NCBI RefSeq assembly: GCF_022811725.1 | Contig: NZ_CP094527.1 | Coordinates: 5,084,001 to 5,148,000, forward strand | Direction: 5' to 3' | Length of the DNA stretch: 64,000 bases | From: Mucilaginibacter sp. SMC90 | Lineage (GTDB): Bacteria; Bacteroidota; Bacteroidia; Sphingobacteriales; Sphingobacteriaceae | Shown here: piece by piece, positions 9,062-18,555 of the stretch | How the letters are laid out: each line of letters opens with the position of its first letter | Position numbering within the stretch: the stretch's first letter is position 1 | Notes under the pieces: model-generated | The model's database searches: none | What the model saw: the letters and a program-made list of their open reading frames with translations, nothing else | Told to the model about the DNA's origin: nothing | Position numbers and translations under genes: made by a program

Positions 9062-9504
9062 AATGTAGCTTTATTTAGTAGTGGTTTACCTTCTATTATC
9101 ATCTGCTCTTTTATCTTTTCAAAATCAGTGCCGGGAACTTCAAAAAAACCAAACCTGAAGTTGTAACCCCATGCCTTTTTATTGGTGATAAAATTGAGAT
9201 CTTCAATCATCGGGGCTATCGGCGCTTCGGCACATTCATAGTAATTTACATTGCGGCGATAAGGCGTAAAATCAATAGCCATTTGTTTTTGATAGATATC
9301 TTCATCCCTTACCTGGCCAATGGCAGTAAAGGCCTGCAAAGGCTCATCGCCGTTCATTTTTTGCTTAGGAGAATATACCGCTACCCAATCGCCAACCGCC
9401 ATACGTTTAAGCGGAGCAAGCTTACCATGGTTGGCCTGAATAAAGCCCCCGGAGATACCCCGGCTAATGTGATCTTTTGATACTACTATTATCCAATGTT
9501 TCAT
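9049..9504 (-). CDS. EVE domain-containing protein
   Basis: 151 residues from the ATG at 9504 (MKHWIIVVSKDH). The EVE/PUA-like fold is shown by HWIIVVSKDHI, GDWVAVYSP, FTAIGQV and PYRRNVNY, which match stand-alone bacterial EVE proteins. EVE domains bind modified bases in DNA or RNA. It overlaps the next gene by 13 bases. An upstream in-frame extension to 9573 is possible but would add residues unlike the family. Confidence 0.85.
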   Translation of the reverse strand: MKHWIIVVSKDHISRGISGGFIQANHGKLAPLKRMAVGDWVAVYSPKQKMNGDEPLQAFTAIGQVRDEDIYQKQMAIDFTPYRRNVNYYECAEAPIAPMIEDLNFITNKKAWGYNFRFGFFEVPGTDFEKIKEQMIIEGKPLLNKATLWKN

Positions 9505-9627
9505 AAGTGTATGGTTTAAATTACCCGCAAAAACATGACCAATAAAAGCCCCGTCCTTGCTATGATGAAACAAAGTAACAATGCGCTGGTGACAACCTTA
9601 TGTCAGCAGGAAAAAAGTGAATGAAAA

Positions 9628-10575
9628 TTAATTTATTTTTTGGCTGATAGTTGCCGTGATCTCTCGCACACGCTGTAACAGGGTATCAGGTTTGATGATC
9701 TCGGCACGATCGCCAAAGGTCATATACCAGCGGGCAAAACCTTCTAAAGAAATGGTAAGAAAAGTCATTTCAATTTTGTTGCCGGCGGCTTTCTCAGATA
9801 CGAAACCGCTATAGTATTTTTGATGATCAAGGTAGTTATGGATCTCCTTATCCACTTTGATCACCACCTGCTCAAGCTGCTTTTCGCAGGCCATTTTATC
9901 AATATAATCTTTTAGCGTTGGGTGTTTGCTGTTAACATAACTTTTATCCGTTACCAAAAGCTTTTTGATACGGTCCAACCTGAAATCTCGGTAGTCATTA
10001 CGGAGGCGGCAGTAAGCGATCAGGTGCCAGAAACTATCCAGGAAAAAAACACCAACCGGCTCTACTTCGCGTTTGGTATTTTCCTGCGAGTGGGCGGCAA
10101 AGTAGTCAATACACATGATCTTTTTACATACTATACAATCCAATATGGCCTGGATATGATCGGTACTTCCGGCTCTTTTCTGGCTGTGACTTTTCAGTAC
10201 TCCAATGCTGCCGTCAAGATTTTCCAAAGCATCCTTTTCGGATGATTTCAAGATAGCCCGCACCTTATACATGGCCGATTGATACTGCGCCATGGTTGAA
10301 GTATCTGTAAGCTTTTCAACAAATTTTTCGGCAGTTAAAAAAGCTGTTGCTTCTTCGCGGGTAAACATAACCGGGGGCAGGCGGTAACCGTCCATAATGG
10401 AATACCCAACACCGGCCTCACCTATCAATGGGATCCCTGCCTCTTCAAGCGTTTTGATATCACGGTAAACGGTACGCAGACTGATATTGAACCTATCGGC
10501 AATATCGCCTGCCTTTACCACTCTGCGTGATTGTAGTTGGATCAAAATAGCTGATATTCGGTCGATGCGGTTCAT
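9628..10575 (-). CDS. YafY-type HTH-WYL transcriptional regulator
   Basis: 315 residues from the ATG at 10575; a TTG at 10584 is an alternative. An N-terminal HTH_11 (MNRIDRISAILIQLQSRR, then SLRTVYRDIKTLEEAGIPL) is followed by a WYL domain (IDYFAAHSQEN, VEPVGVFFLDSFWHLIAYCRLRNDYRDFRLDRI) and a C-terminal extension. WYL regulators respond to nucleic acids or small ligands. It is divergent from the DUF2007 gene across 54 bases, and upstream of the EVE/AHSA1 pair, which it could control. Confidence 0.9.
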   Translation of the reverse strand: MNRIDRISAILIQLQSRRVVKAGDIADRFNISLRTVYRDIKTLEEAGIPLIGEAGVGYSIMDGYRLPPVMFTREEATAFLTAEKFVEKLTDTSTMAQYQSAMYKVRAILKSSEKDALENLDGSIGVLKSHSQKRAGSTDHIQAILDCIVCKKIMCIDYFAAHSQENTKREVEPVGVFFLDSFWHLIAYCRLRNDYRDFRLDRIKKLLVTDKSYVNSKHPTLKDYIDKMACEKQLEQVVIKVDKEIHNYLDHQKYYSGFVSEKAAGNKIEMTFLTISLEGFARWYMTFGDRAEIIKPDTLLQRVREITATISQKIN

Positions 10576-10612
10576 GGCGTCCAAATTAAATAAAAAACAT
10601 TTTACCTTTGAT

Positions 10613-10620
10613 CAATATTT
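10613..10620 (+). promoter_or_regulatory. Candidate -7 promoter element TACCTTTG
   Basis: Exact TAnnTTTG match ending 9 bases before the ATG at 10630, which implies an almost leaderless transcript. Motif evidence only. Confidence 0.5.
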
Positions 10621-10629
10621 ATCTACAAT

Positions 10630-11070
10630 ATGGCTGCTGAACCCGAAGAAAAGATCATAACATTTGAAACTTATTACGATGTGATGCTTGCGCATATCAT
10701 TCGTACCAAATTAGAGGGCTATGGTATTCCCTGCTTTATTGCCGATGAAAATACAATTGCATCTAACCCGCTTTATAACCAGGCGGTAGGTGGCATTAAA
10801 CTTAAAATATTTGAACGCGACCTGGAGCGCTGCCGCGAAATTTTAGCCGCCGAGGGCGACTTGCATGACCAGGACCACATAGAAATTGACGACGAAACAC
10901 TTAACGCTGTAATTTGTCCATACTGCGGCTCAACCAACGTAAGATATGGTTCGGCGACAGAAAAAAGGGTTCACTGGTTTACAGCCATCGTTTCATTTTT
11001 ATTGATGATATTCCCTTTTTACAGCCGCAAAGCATGGCACTGTTTTAACTGCCAGCGCGATTTTGAATAG
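10630..11070 (+). CDS. DUF2007 protein with C-terminal zinc ribbon
   Basis: 146 residues. Residues about 8-80 fit DUF2007 (TFETYYDVMLAHIIRTKLEG, then IKLKIFERDLERCREIL), a ferredoxin-like domain sometimes called a putative signal-transducing protein. A treble-clef or ribbon pair follows: CPYCGS at about 97 and CFNCQRDF at the very end, separated by a hydrophobic stretch (WFTAIVSFLLMIFPFY) that may be a membrane anchor. Function unknown. Confidence 0.85.
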   Translation: MAAEPEEKIITFETYYDVMLAHIIRTKLEGYGIPCFIADENTIASNPLYNQAVGGIKLKIFERDLERCREILAAEGDLHDQDHIEIDDETLNAVICPYCGSTNVRYGSATEKRVHWFTAIVSFLLMIFPFYSRKAWHCFNCQRDFE

Positions 11071-11079
11071 CGTTTTTCG

Positions 11080-11180
11080 AAGTCGTAAGTCTTAAGTCGC
11101 GAGTCAAAAGTCTTCATTTTTATAACCTAATCAAATTTTGACTTCGAACGCAAGACTCAAGACTTAGAACTTACGACTTA
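11080..11180. repeat. Imperfect inverted repeat built from AAGTC words
   Basis: AAGTCGTAAGTCTTAAGTC at the left is inverted at the right end (ttacgactt) with several AAGTC/GACTT words between. Similar words recur at 34203-34230. No coding potential. Confidence 0.5.
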
Positions 11181-11205
11181 ATACTGTTTTTTATATATTA
11201 GCGCT

Positions 11206-12216
11206 ATGTACAACCGCCGTAAGTTCATCAAATTATCTGCCGCAGGTGCTTCACTTGCAGCGCTTTCTAAATCTGCCATAGCAAAAACCGTCATTTCAAA
11301 ACCCGGGGGCGGTTATCCTATTGTTATCTCTACCTGGGACTTTGGCATTATTGCCAACAAAGGCGCCTGGAAGGTATTATCAGCCGGGGGGCGTGCGCTT
11401 GATGCTATTGAGACCGGAGCCCGTATCCCGGAAGCCGAAGATATTACTAACCATACTGTAGGCCGCACCGGTTTGCCTGATCGTGATGGCCATGTAACCC
11501 TCGATTCATGCATTATGGACGAGTTTGGCAATTGCGGTTCGGTAGCTGCCATGGAGGATATAGCCCACCCCATTTCGGTAGCCCGTTTAGTAATGGAAAA
11601 AACGCCTCACGTTATGCTGGTTGGCGAAGGCGCAACCCAATTTGCTGTTGAGCAGGGCATGAAAAAAGAAAAACTGTTAACTCCCGAAACTGAAAAGATT
11701 TGGAAAGAATGGCTAAAAAAAGCCCAATATAGCCCCGTTATGAATATCGAAAACGGCGGCAAACCAGGTAATAAATACAATCACGACACCATTGGCATGC
11801 TTGCTATTGACGCAAAGGGAAATATCTCTGGCGGATGCACTACCAGCGGAATGGCCTTTAAATTACATGGCCGTGTTGGCGACAGCCCAATCATTGGGGC
11901 AGGGTTATATGTAGACAATGAAGTGGGCGGTGCTACATCAACCGGTGTTGGTGAAGAGGTGATCCGTAATGTAGGCAGCTTTTTAGTGGTGGAGCTGATG
12001 CGCCAGGGCTTATCACCCGAGGATGCCTGCAAGGAAGCGGTAAACCGCATTATCAGGAAAAAACCCGAGATAGCTAAAAACATTCAGGTTGGTTTCCTGG
12101 CCATCAACAAAAAGGGTGAATATGGTGCTTATGCTATACAAAGCGGCTTTTCATATGCTGTTTGTAATGCACAGCAGCAGGACTTGTTAATACCAGGAAA
12201 GAGTTATTATAAATAG
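11206..12216 (+). CDS. Secreted N4-(beta-N-acetylglucosaminyl)-L-asparaginase family hydrolase
   Basis: 336 residues, Ntn-hydrolase. An RRKFIKLSAAGAS leader suggests Tat export. The precursor must self-cleave before the nucleophile Thr195 in NHDTIGMLA. Downstream, GGCTTSGM, GRVGDSPIIGAGLY and GATSTGVGEE form the substrate pocket. The family hydrolyses GlcNAc-Asn linkages left from glycoproteins, or beta-aspartyl peptides. With cutC next and several glycosidases in the window, a glycoprotein-scavenging role is plausible, but the substrate is not proven. Confidence 0.9.
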   Translation: MYNRRKFIKLSAAGASLAALSKSAIAKTVISKPGGGYPIVISTWDFGIIANKGAWKVLSAGGRALDAIETGARIPEAEDITNHTVGRTGLPDRDGHVTLDSCIMDEFGNCGSVAAMEDIAHPISVARLVMEKTPHVMLVGEGATQFAVEQGMKKEKLLTPETEKIWKEWLKKAQYSPVMNIENGGKPGNKYNHDTIGMLAIDAKGNISGGCTTSGMAFKLHGRVGDSPIIGAGLYVDNEVGGATSTGVGEEVIRNVGSFLVVELMRQGLSPEDACKEAVNRIIRKKPEIAKNIQVGFLAINKKGEYGAYAIQSGFSYAVCNAQQQDLLIPGKSYYK

Positions 12217-12238
12217 AAATTATTGGGTTTAGTCATGT

Positions 12239-12326
12239 GATCATGGTTCATTGTTGATAGTTCATAGCCGAAATAATAATATGATTTTTTGCTATGAACC
12301 ATGATCTATGAACTATTCCATGAACT
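12239..12326. repeat. Inverted repeat with ATGGTTCAT / GTTCATAGC words
   Basis: GATCATGGTTCAT and GTTCATAGC on the left are complementary to GCTATGAACCATGATC on the right. The arms are made of shuffled copies of one short word, like other repeats in this window. It lies between the asparaginase and cutC. Confidence 0.55.
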
Positions 12327-12344
12327 AAAAAACATAAAAGAAAA

Positions 12345-13097
12345 ATGTATCAACCCGTATCGCTCGAAGTTTGTGCAAATTCGGTAACATCGGCCCTGGC
12401 GGCCCAGGAGGGCGGCGCAGTACGTGTTGAACTTTGCGAAAATTTAAAGGAAGGGGGCACCACCCCATCGCACGGCACCATATTAATGGCCCGCAGCCTG
12501 CTCCATATTAAACTTTACGTATTGATCCGCCCTCGCGGAGGAGATTTTCTGTACAATAACATGGAATATCAGCTTATGCTGGCCGATATCAGGTATTGTA
12601 TTGATGCCGGATGTGATGGGGTTGTTATTGGTATTTTAAAAGAAGATGGCACCATAGATATAGAGCGTTGTACCGAAATGGTGCGCCTCGCCAGGCAATG
12701 GGGATTGGGTGTAACCTTCCATCGCGCTTTTGATATGTGCGCAGATCAGCACCAGGCCCTTGAAGAAATTATTGAAATGGGTTGCGAACGAATCCTTACC
12801 TCTGGAGGCAAAAGTACTGCTATTGAAGGTGCCAGCAACTTAAACCGCCTTGTTGAACAAGCGGCAGACCGCATCAGCATTATGCCCGGAAGTGGTGTAA
12901 GTGAAGCCAACGTGGCCGATTTGATCCATTTTACAGGAGTAAAAGAAGTTCACTCATCAGCAAGGATCAAGGTTGCGAGTAAAATGAAGTTCCATAACGA
13001 AAGTATCATGATGAGCGCCGAAGCCGGCGACGAATACAGCATTGATGTTACCGGCGTTGACCGGGTTAGGGAACTGATCAGGCTGGCAAATAGTTGA
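12345..13097 (+). CDS. cutC: CutC family protein (copper homeostasis)
   Basis: 250 residues, TIM barrel. SLEVCANSVTSALAAQEGGAVRVELC, GGTTPSHG, LIRPRGGDFLY, GVVIGIL, VTFHRAFDMC and ERILTSGG are the CutC signatures. CutC was linked to copper tolerance in E. coli, but its biochemical role is unsettled. It may share a transcript with the asparaginase upstream, although a 128-base repeat-rich gap separates them. Confidence 0.93.
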   Translation: MYQPVSLEVCANSVTSALAAQEGGAVRVELCENLKEGGTTPSHGTILMARSLLHIKLYVLIRPRGGDFLYNNMEYQLMLADIRYCIDAGCDGVVIGILKEDGTIDIERCTEMVRLARQWGLGVTFHRAFDMCADQHQALEEIIEMGCERILTSGGKSTAIEGASNLNRLVEQAADRISIMPGSGVSEANVADLIHFTGVKEVHSSARIKVASKMKFHNESIMMSAEAGDEYSIDVTGVDRVRELIRLANS

Positions 13098-13128
13098 AGC
13101 GTATTTAAAACGACGCAATATAAAAAGT

Positions 13129-13210
13129 CGTCATTGCGAGGAACGAAGCAATCCCCGATTGGCAGATCCACCCTGTATAGTTCGCGATTGCTTCGTTCCT
13201 CGCAATGACG
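13129..13210. repeat. Perfect long inverted repeat, CATTGCGAG family, full copy
   Basis: Two perfect 25-base arms (13129-13153 and 13186-13210, beginning CGTCATTGCGAGG and ending CCTCGCAATGACG) enclose 32 bases. It is the best-preserved copy of this family in the window. It lies between two convergent genes, so it may also serve as a bidirectional terminator. Confidence 0.85.
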
Positions 13211-13228
13211 GTTCTTTTTAGGCTACTT

Positions 13229-16069
13229 CTAAAAAAACGTCACCGGCAAAACCAGTTCTATCCTGTTACGTCCTGTTCCTCCAAAAAAATCTTCATCCAG
13301 CAACCTGCCGTACCTGATGCCGAATGTGATGCTGTTCTGATTAAAGAATTTAGTATCAAAATACAGGGTACCTCCTGCCGATCTGAAATTTTGTTTAAAA
13401 CTGCTGCCATCGGTAAAAAAGTTGGAGGCGTTGGCATGGGTATAATCAAAAAACAATGCCCCGCGCAGGCGCAACAGGTAAAACAGGTTACCAAAACCTG
13501 CGTCGGGATACGCTATTGGTAAATGATATGTTAAACCTACTTTGTTCATGTTATCCAGGTTTTCGGCGGTATAACCTTTGGAAAAAGGAAAATCGTTAGA
13601 GAAACTGATCACATTATCCTTGCCTTTTTGCTGGTGCGCCAGGCTGATAACAAAATTGTGGTTCACGAATAAACCTGGAAAATAAAAACTTCCTGTGGCT
13701 AAAAACTGCGTTGCCCCGGAACCCGAAACAGCAGATTTGTAGTTAAGCCCTACGCTCTGTGCAAACCGCGGATAAATATTTTTCTGCGCCTGCTGAGTTT
13801 GGTTGCTAAAGCTGATATAGTTATTCAGGTAACTATATGAACGGTCGGCAAAACTGCTTTTGTAAGCCTGCTGAAAATTAATGCTGTTAAAATACAAATC
13901 GCTTCCAAACGTAAGAGAGGTTAAACGTTTACCCTCGCTAAAGTTTAGTGGCACACGCAAACCACCATGCACGGCGGTTTCGTTCCAATAAACGTACTGT
14001 CCTTTATAAAAACTCCTCCTGTCAAGTGTGTAATCAGCACCTGCCGAAATGTAGGGGAACAAAGCGCCGTATATGGCATCAAAGCCAAATTGCTTATATC
14101 CCTCATTGGTGTTGTAATCAAAAGACACTTCAGATTGAAATGTATTCAGCACATTTTCGCCCGTAATAGCAAACGAATAATTAGGATCGCTGATGTTAGG
14201 GATGATACTGTGAAAGTTAAATAAGCCGTGCGTTTTTGAATAATTGGTAACCGGCAAAGGTTTGTTAGCAATCCCGGCAACCAAATTTGATGCCGAATCA
14301 TTTTTGAGCGCTGTAATACCAAAATCGGGCAGATAGCGTGCATAACCGTCACCGGCAGCTATCCATTTCAAGTCTTTTTTATTGGCCTGGTTTATTTGAT
14401 AACCATCGGCAGTAAAGCCAACCCAGGCTAATTTATTGTCGTTTACTGCCGGTTGATAATAACCTAAACCGGTATAATTACCTGTGGGCAGCATTTCAAA
14501 AACGCTTTTATTGCCTGGCATCATTACAAACAGGCGGTCGTTTTTCCCGTCGGTTTGGGTAAAGTATAATGTATCTTTTTTTAGGGCGATAAAACCTATA
14601 GGGCGGAAACTCGGCGGCGTTAAATAAGCTGTTTTACCGGTAGCAATTTCTGTAAGGCCGATACCCATTTTCCCTTCCTTATCACGAGTCGCCGAAATCA
14701 GCTTATCTTCGCCATAAAATTTCGGATAAGTATAAAACAGGCCTTGCGGGTTGGGGATTTCCCGCTGCACTTTCCCGGCAGTATCTAAAATATGCAGCTG
14801 GCTTGTGCCTGACGGGCCAACCTGTACAGCAACAATACGTTTACCATCAGTGCTAAAAGCAGGTGAAAAGTATTTTGTTGTTGAAGTAATGCGGTGTTCC
14901 TGCCCTGTTTTTGTGTCAAGCATCATCAATTCGCTGTAGTTACGATACCCCCAGCGTAAGTCGGGGCGATAAGCCGCATAAACTATTTTACCGTTGTTAT
15001 AATCAAAGTAGCTATCTAATGAGTAAGAACGGGTGCTCAACTTGGTCTCCCTGCTACCCGTTTTGACGATGAAAGCAGGTAAATGATCATAGGTATTTTC
15101 GGCGTAAATAAGGGTGCTGTCATTCACAAAGGCGGGGTATTGCCTGTTGGCATCAAAGTGCCTTTTGCGTTCGGCAAGTGGTTGATCATCATCTTCGGCA
15201 AATTGCTGTTTAAAATAGCTGAAGCCATTATTTGAGAAGCTTTTAAAACTTTCGCCGGTATATTTCTTAACAGCCCCCTGAAAAGGATAAAAACCACCTC
15301 TGTAAGCGGCGGCGTCATGTGTTACGTTTTTCCATAATTCACTGCCATATTTTTCACGGCCATAAGCCACCATCATATAACCCAGCGGATAATGATCAGG
15401 CACATAATCGCGGTATGAGCCGTTGCGAAGTTTCATATAGCTGTAGTTTTTATCTGAAGCCCATAATGCCCTGTATCCCATAAAAAAATAAGGCAACCTG
15501 CCCCTGCCCTGTTCGCTTACCAGGGTTTCGTTAAATACGGCATCGCCTTCAAAAAACCAGTTAGGTACTGCGAGGTCGTTACCCAGCGCCTGCCCACCCT
15601 CGCCAAAAATTATACGGAGCAAACGCGAAAGCCCTACATTAAAATTATTGTACTGCTGCACATGCCTGAACTCATGAATAGCCAGTTGCTGAGGCCAGGG
15701 CAAGCTGCCTATTTCGAAACTATTTTGGTCGGGGGTTAAATAAAATTCGCTCCTGAATGGTGCCAACCCCACATAGCCATTAGCAACAGTGGTTTGGTTT
15801 TGCAATACAATACTGATCTGTTTTTGCTTAAAACCAATTGTCGGCCGCACAAAACCGTTCATTTGCTGAACAATATTGGCCACTCTCAAACCCGCCGAAT
15901 CCAAACCGGCCGGAAATATTACCCTGGCCGATGAGGTATTTACCTGCTTCCACTTTATTGATGGCGGGTTACCACCAAAAACCTGTGCTTTTGATAATGT
16001 AGCAGAAAATAATAGTGCCGGAAGTATTAATTTTTGAAACGTTTTGTAACCGGTAAGCAGATGATTCAT
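13229..16069 (-). CDS. Outer-membrane protein with HExxH peptidase-like domain, TolB-like propeller and beta-barrel
   Basis: 946 residues with a signal peptide ending SKAQ. Residues about 30-290 look like a gluzincin metallopeptidase: AIHEFRHVQQ supplies HExxH and NWFFEGDAVFNE, about 40 residues later, supplies the likely third ligand Glu. Residues about 300-600 carry WD40/TolB-like blades (FSTDGKRIVAV, GKTAYLTPPSF). The last 300 residues are amphipathic strands ending in Phe, as in an outer-membrane barrel. I infer a surface-anchored peptidase or processing factor; the substrate is unknown. Confidence 0.85.
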   Translation of the reverse strand: MNHLLTGYKTFQKLILPALLFSATLSKAQVFGGNPPSIKWKQVNTSSARVIFPAGLDSAGLRVANIVQQMNGFVRPTIGFKQKQISIVLQNQTTVANGYVGLAPFRSEFYLTPDQNSFEIGSLPWPQQLAIHEFRHVQQYNNFNVGLSRLLRIIFGEGGQALGNDLAVPNWFFEGDAVFNETLVSEQGRGRLPYFFMGYRALWASDKNYSYMKLRNGSYRDYVPDHYPLGYMMVAYGREKYGSELWKNVTHDAAAYRGGFYPFQGAVKKYTGESFKSFSNNGFSYFKQQFAEDDDQPLAERKRHFDANRQYPAFVNDSTLIYAENTYDHLPAFIVKTGSRETKLSTRSYSLDSYFDYNNGKIVYAAYRPDLRWGYRNYSELMMLDTKTGQEHRITSTTKYFSPAFSTDGKRIVAVQVGPSGTSQLHILDTAGKVQREIPNPQGLFYTYPKFYGEDKLISATRDKEGKMGIGLTEIATGKTAYLTPPSFRPIGFIALKKDTLYFTQTDGKNDRLFVMMPGNKSVFEMLPTGNYTGLGYYQPAVNDNKLAWVGFTADGYQINQANKKDLKWIAAGDGYARYLPDFGITALKNDSASNLVAGIANKPLPVTNYSKTHGLFNFHSIIPNISDPNYSFAITGENVLNTFQSEVSFDYNTNEGYKQFGFDAIYGALFPYISAGADYTLDRRSFYKGQYVYWNETAVHGGLRVPLNFSEGKRLTSLTFGSDLYFNSINFQQAYKSSFADRSYSYLNNYISFSNQTQQAQKNIYPRFAQSVGLNYKSAVSGSGATQFLATGSFYFPGLFVNHNFVISLAHQQKGKDNVISFSNDFPFSKGYTAENLDNMNKVGLTYHLPIAYPDAGFGNLFYLLRLRGALFFDYTHANASNFFTDGSSFKQNFRSAGGTLYFDTKFFNQNSITFGIRYGRLLDEDFFGGTGRNRIELVLPVTFF

Positions 16070-16151
16070 TGAGGCGTGAAAGTAAATACAAATTGCAATT
16101 TAAACAACAAAGCCGCCTACAGAACGCTTTTTAATTTGAACTGGTATAAAC

Positions 16152-16179
16152 AAAAAACACCCGCCTAACGGGCGGGTGC
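16152..16179 (-). terminator. Rho-independent terminator
   Basis: CACCCGCC and GGCGGGTG form an 8-bp stem with a 5-base loop; on the minus strand six T follow. It ends the leftward 17930-16367 transcript. Confidence 0.85.
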
Positions 16180-16366
16180 TTACAAGGTTAAGGTTTAGGT
16201 TTTAAATATGTTTCAATATAGAAAGGCAACGTTAGCAGCCTGTTAAAGATAATGGCATCTTTGTATGAATGCATTTTAACCAACGCCTAAATCTCGGTAT
16301 TAAAAAACGCTGCCGCAATCCGTTAAAACACGGTATTTTACATAGGTATAAAAACGGTAAAACCCA

Positions 16367-16594
16367 TCACCTGTTTACCGTTCTTATTTTAATCACCTTA
16401 TTATTTTTTCTTTCGGGCGTTTTAAATGAATCGGGCTTTGGAATATGCTTAACAATATAGATCAGCGTGTGGGCTATAGCGCCGGCTGCTTTAATACCAA
16501 AATGTACAAAAGGCCTCATCACTTCCCAGGCATTGCTATCCTGATACTGAACTTGCGGGTTTTTACCTATTTTTTTCATATTGTTAGTTGCCAT
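16367..16594 (-). CDS. Small basic protein of unknown function
   Basis: 75 residues from the ATG at 16594 (MATNNMKKIGKN). A central hydrophobic stretch (FGIKAAGAIAHTLIYIVKHI) is flanked by Lys/Arg-rich ends (TPERKNNKVIKIRTVNR), so it may be membrane-attached. It follows the metallophosphoesterase by 70 bases and precedes a terminator 190 bases downstream. The opposite strand has an open frame of similar length, but this one has a better start and context. Confidence 0.5.
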   Translation of the reverse strand: MATNNMKKIGKNPQVQYQDSNAWEVMRPFVHFGIKAAGAIAHTLIYIVKHIPKPDSFKTPERKNNKVIKIRTVNR

Positions 16595-16664
16595 AATTTT
16601 AGTTTTAGATACGCCCAATAGTGCATAAAAACCTTGCCATAAATAACAACCAACTTTTTTGAGG

Positions 16665-17930
16665 TTATGCAACCTTTTTCTTTAATTCAATAACCGTAAC
16701 CTCGGGCCAAATACCCAACCTGCCCGAAAATGCCAGGAAGCCGAAACCGCGGTTCACATACAAATACCGATCTTTTTCGTTAGCAAGACCAGCCCAATCA
16801 AGGTAACGGTATTTTACCGGGCTCCATCTAAAACCAGGGATCTCGACACCAAACTGAGCACCATGAGTGTGGCCGGACAAAGTTAGATGAATGGTAGTTG
16901 GGTTATAACGTACCTGCTCTTCCCAATGAGTAGGATCATGCGAAAGCAGTATTTTAAACGCATCTTTTGGCACCCCCTGAAGCGCTTTTTTCAGATCGCC
17001 TATTTGTATAAATCCCCTTCCCCAGTTTTGTATACCTATGAGGGAGATAGTTTGACCGCCTTTTTCAATAGTAACATTTTCGTCAAGCAGGAGGCGATAA
17101 CCTAAATCTTTATGATGTTGTTTGAGTTTATTAAGGTTAGCCGCCTTTTCGTGGTCGCTATCCCAATGGATATAATCACCGTAATCGTGATTTCCTAAAA
17201 TAGAAAACTGGCCATATGGAGCTTTGATTTGTCCAAACCTGTCAATGTATGGTTCGATCTCTGATGCTGCGTTATTCACCAGGTCGCCGGTAAAAACAAA
17301 CAGATCGCTTTTTTGAGCCTTGGCCAGGTCGATACCGCGCTGCATAGCCCCGGTATTGTCAAAACTACCCGAATGGATATCCGAAAGCTGGGTTATTGTA
17401 AATCCATCAAAGGCATCCGGCAGGTCCTCAAAATAAAGCGTGGTTTTATGCAGCTTATAATCATACTTACCTTTAAACATGGCATAAAAAAACGATGTAA
17501 AAGGTACAGCAGCTACCAGCACTGCTATTTCGCTGATAAACTTACGTCTGCCGGGAAATACAGGTTGCACATTTGTACTACCCGAACGGCTGATGATATT
17601 AAATAAACCGACAAAGAACCGTCCCAGGTCGCCAAGGGAGAGTACAATTACAAAAACCAGCTTGGTAACAAAAAATGTCAGGAACAAACTCAGCATCCAC
17701 TCGTGAAACGGACGCATGCCGCTTGCCGTGCTAAAAGCGCCAAAACCTAATAAAAACAAGACAGTTACACCTATAGATATTATTAAGTATGCCCATAAAA
17801 TAATGCTTCTCCACAAGTTTGATTGCCAATCGGCGGTTAAGGTTTTGAGGCCGGAGTGTATGTACCAATCAAACAATAAACTAACAAACGCGATGACCGC
17901 TAACACTTTCAAAAAACCACTGCTGTGCAT
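16665..17930 (-). CDS. Membrane-anchored metallophosphoesterase
   Basis: 421 residues. Four N-terminal membrane helices (about 8-110), a fifth near 135-155, then a calcineurin-like phosphoesterase domain with every metal motif: LSDIHSG, FTGDLVNN, LGNHDYG, LLSHDPTHW and SGHTHGAQFG. This order is that of YkuE/YaeI-like enzymes, which act on lipid or other membrane-near phosphodiesters. The catalytic domain probably faces the periplasm or cytoplasm next to the membrane. The substrate is not known. Confidence 0.92.
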   Translation of the reverse strand: MHSSGFLKVLAVIAFVSLLFDWYIHSGLKTLTADWQSNLWRSIILWAYLIISIGVTVLFLLGFGAFSTASGMRPFHEWMLSLFLTFFVTKLVFVIVLSLGDLGRFFVGLFNIISRSGSTNVQPVFPGRRKFISEIAVLVAAVPFTSFFYAMFKGKYDYKLHKTTLYFEDLPDAFDGFTITQLSDIHSGSFDNTGAMQRGIDLAKAQKSDLFVFTGDLVNNAASEIEPYIDRFGQIKAPYGQFSILGNHDYGDYIHWDSDHEKAANLNKLKQHHKDLGYRLLLDENVTIEKGGQTISLIGIQNWGRGFIQIGDLKKALQGVPKDAFKILLSHDPTHWEEQVRYNPTTIHLTLSGHTHGAQFGVEIPGFRWSPVKYRYLDWAGLANEKDRYLYVNRGFGFLAFSGRLGIWPEVTVIELKKKVA

Positions 17931-18088
17931 ATAAATACGTATAAGACTGCAATTTAAAAAAGTAAAGGTAATTGGAGGGTAATATTCTAAAAGGAAACAA
18001 TAGGCTTAGATTTATAACTTGTTATGTTGAATGTTTAAATCCGGTAGGCTTTGAAGGTGAAATGACATCTCCTGGCCTTCATGAGAAA

Positions 18089-18370
18089 TTACTTCATGCA
18101 AAAATACAGACCAATAAGCAATAAAATTTGAATACAAATTGCCGCTGAAAGTCTTTTAAAGCCGTTTATTTTCAATGGGGCATATCTGTATGCCACCCAT
18201 GACAGCAAAAATATAGCAAGCGCCAGGCCCGCAACTATTAAGACATTTGGGCCTTCAGGGTCATTGAAAAAAAAGAATTGCATTCTGGAGCAAATGATGG
18301 CCGTTACCGCCAGCATCATCAGTGAAATTTTTTTCGACCTGAAATATAAACCCGCAACGTTATTACGCAT
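18089..18370 (-). CDS. Small three-helix membrane protein
   Basis: 93 residues with three membrane spans (about 13-29, 40-60 and 74-92) and the phrase NDPEGPNVLIVAGLALAIFL, common in small Bacteroidota membrane proteins. No function can be assigned. It stands alone, about 160 bases upstream of the metallophosphoesterase on the same strand. Confidence 0.6.
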   Translation of the reverse strand: MRNNVAGLYFRSKKISLMMLAVTAIICSRMQFFFFNDPEGPNVLIVAGLALAIFLLSWVAYRYAPLKINGFKRLSAAICIQILLLIGLYFCMK

Positions 18371-18555
18371 GGCCCCAAAACAAGTATTTGAACAAATATA
18401 GTAAGGTCAATTGAGATTCCCTATGCTGTTTATCTGTCACTGTGTGCTTCAATTTTCAACTGAAATAGTGTAAAAATATGATCTCAATTGATAAATACTA
18501 AATTCGTATCTTCCAATTTATATACTTTTAAATAATAATATCACATCATCATAAA

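Noticed and set aside
16269..16460. Plus-strand open frame with a hydrophobic middle
   Set aside because: It is antisense to the small basic protein gene at 16367-16594, which has a better start, operon context and terminator.
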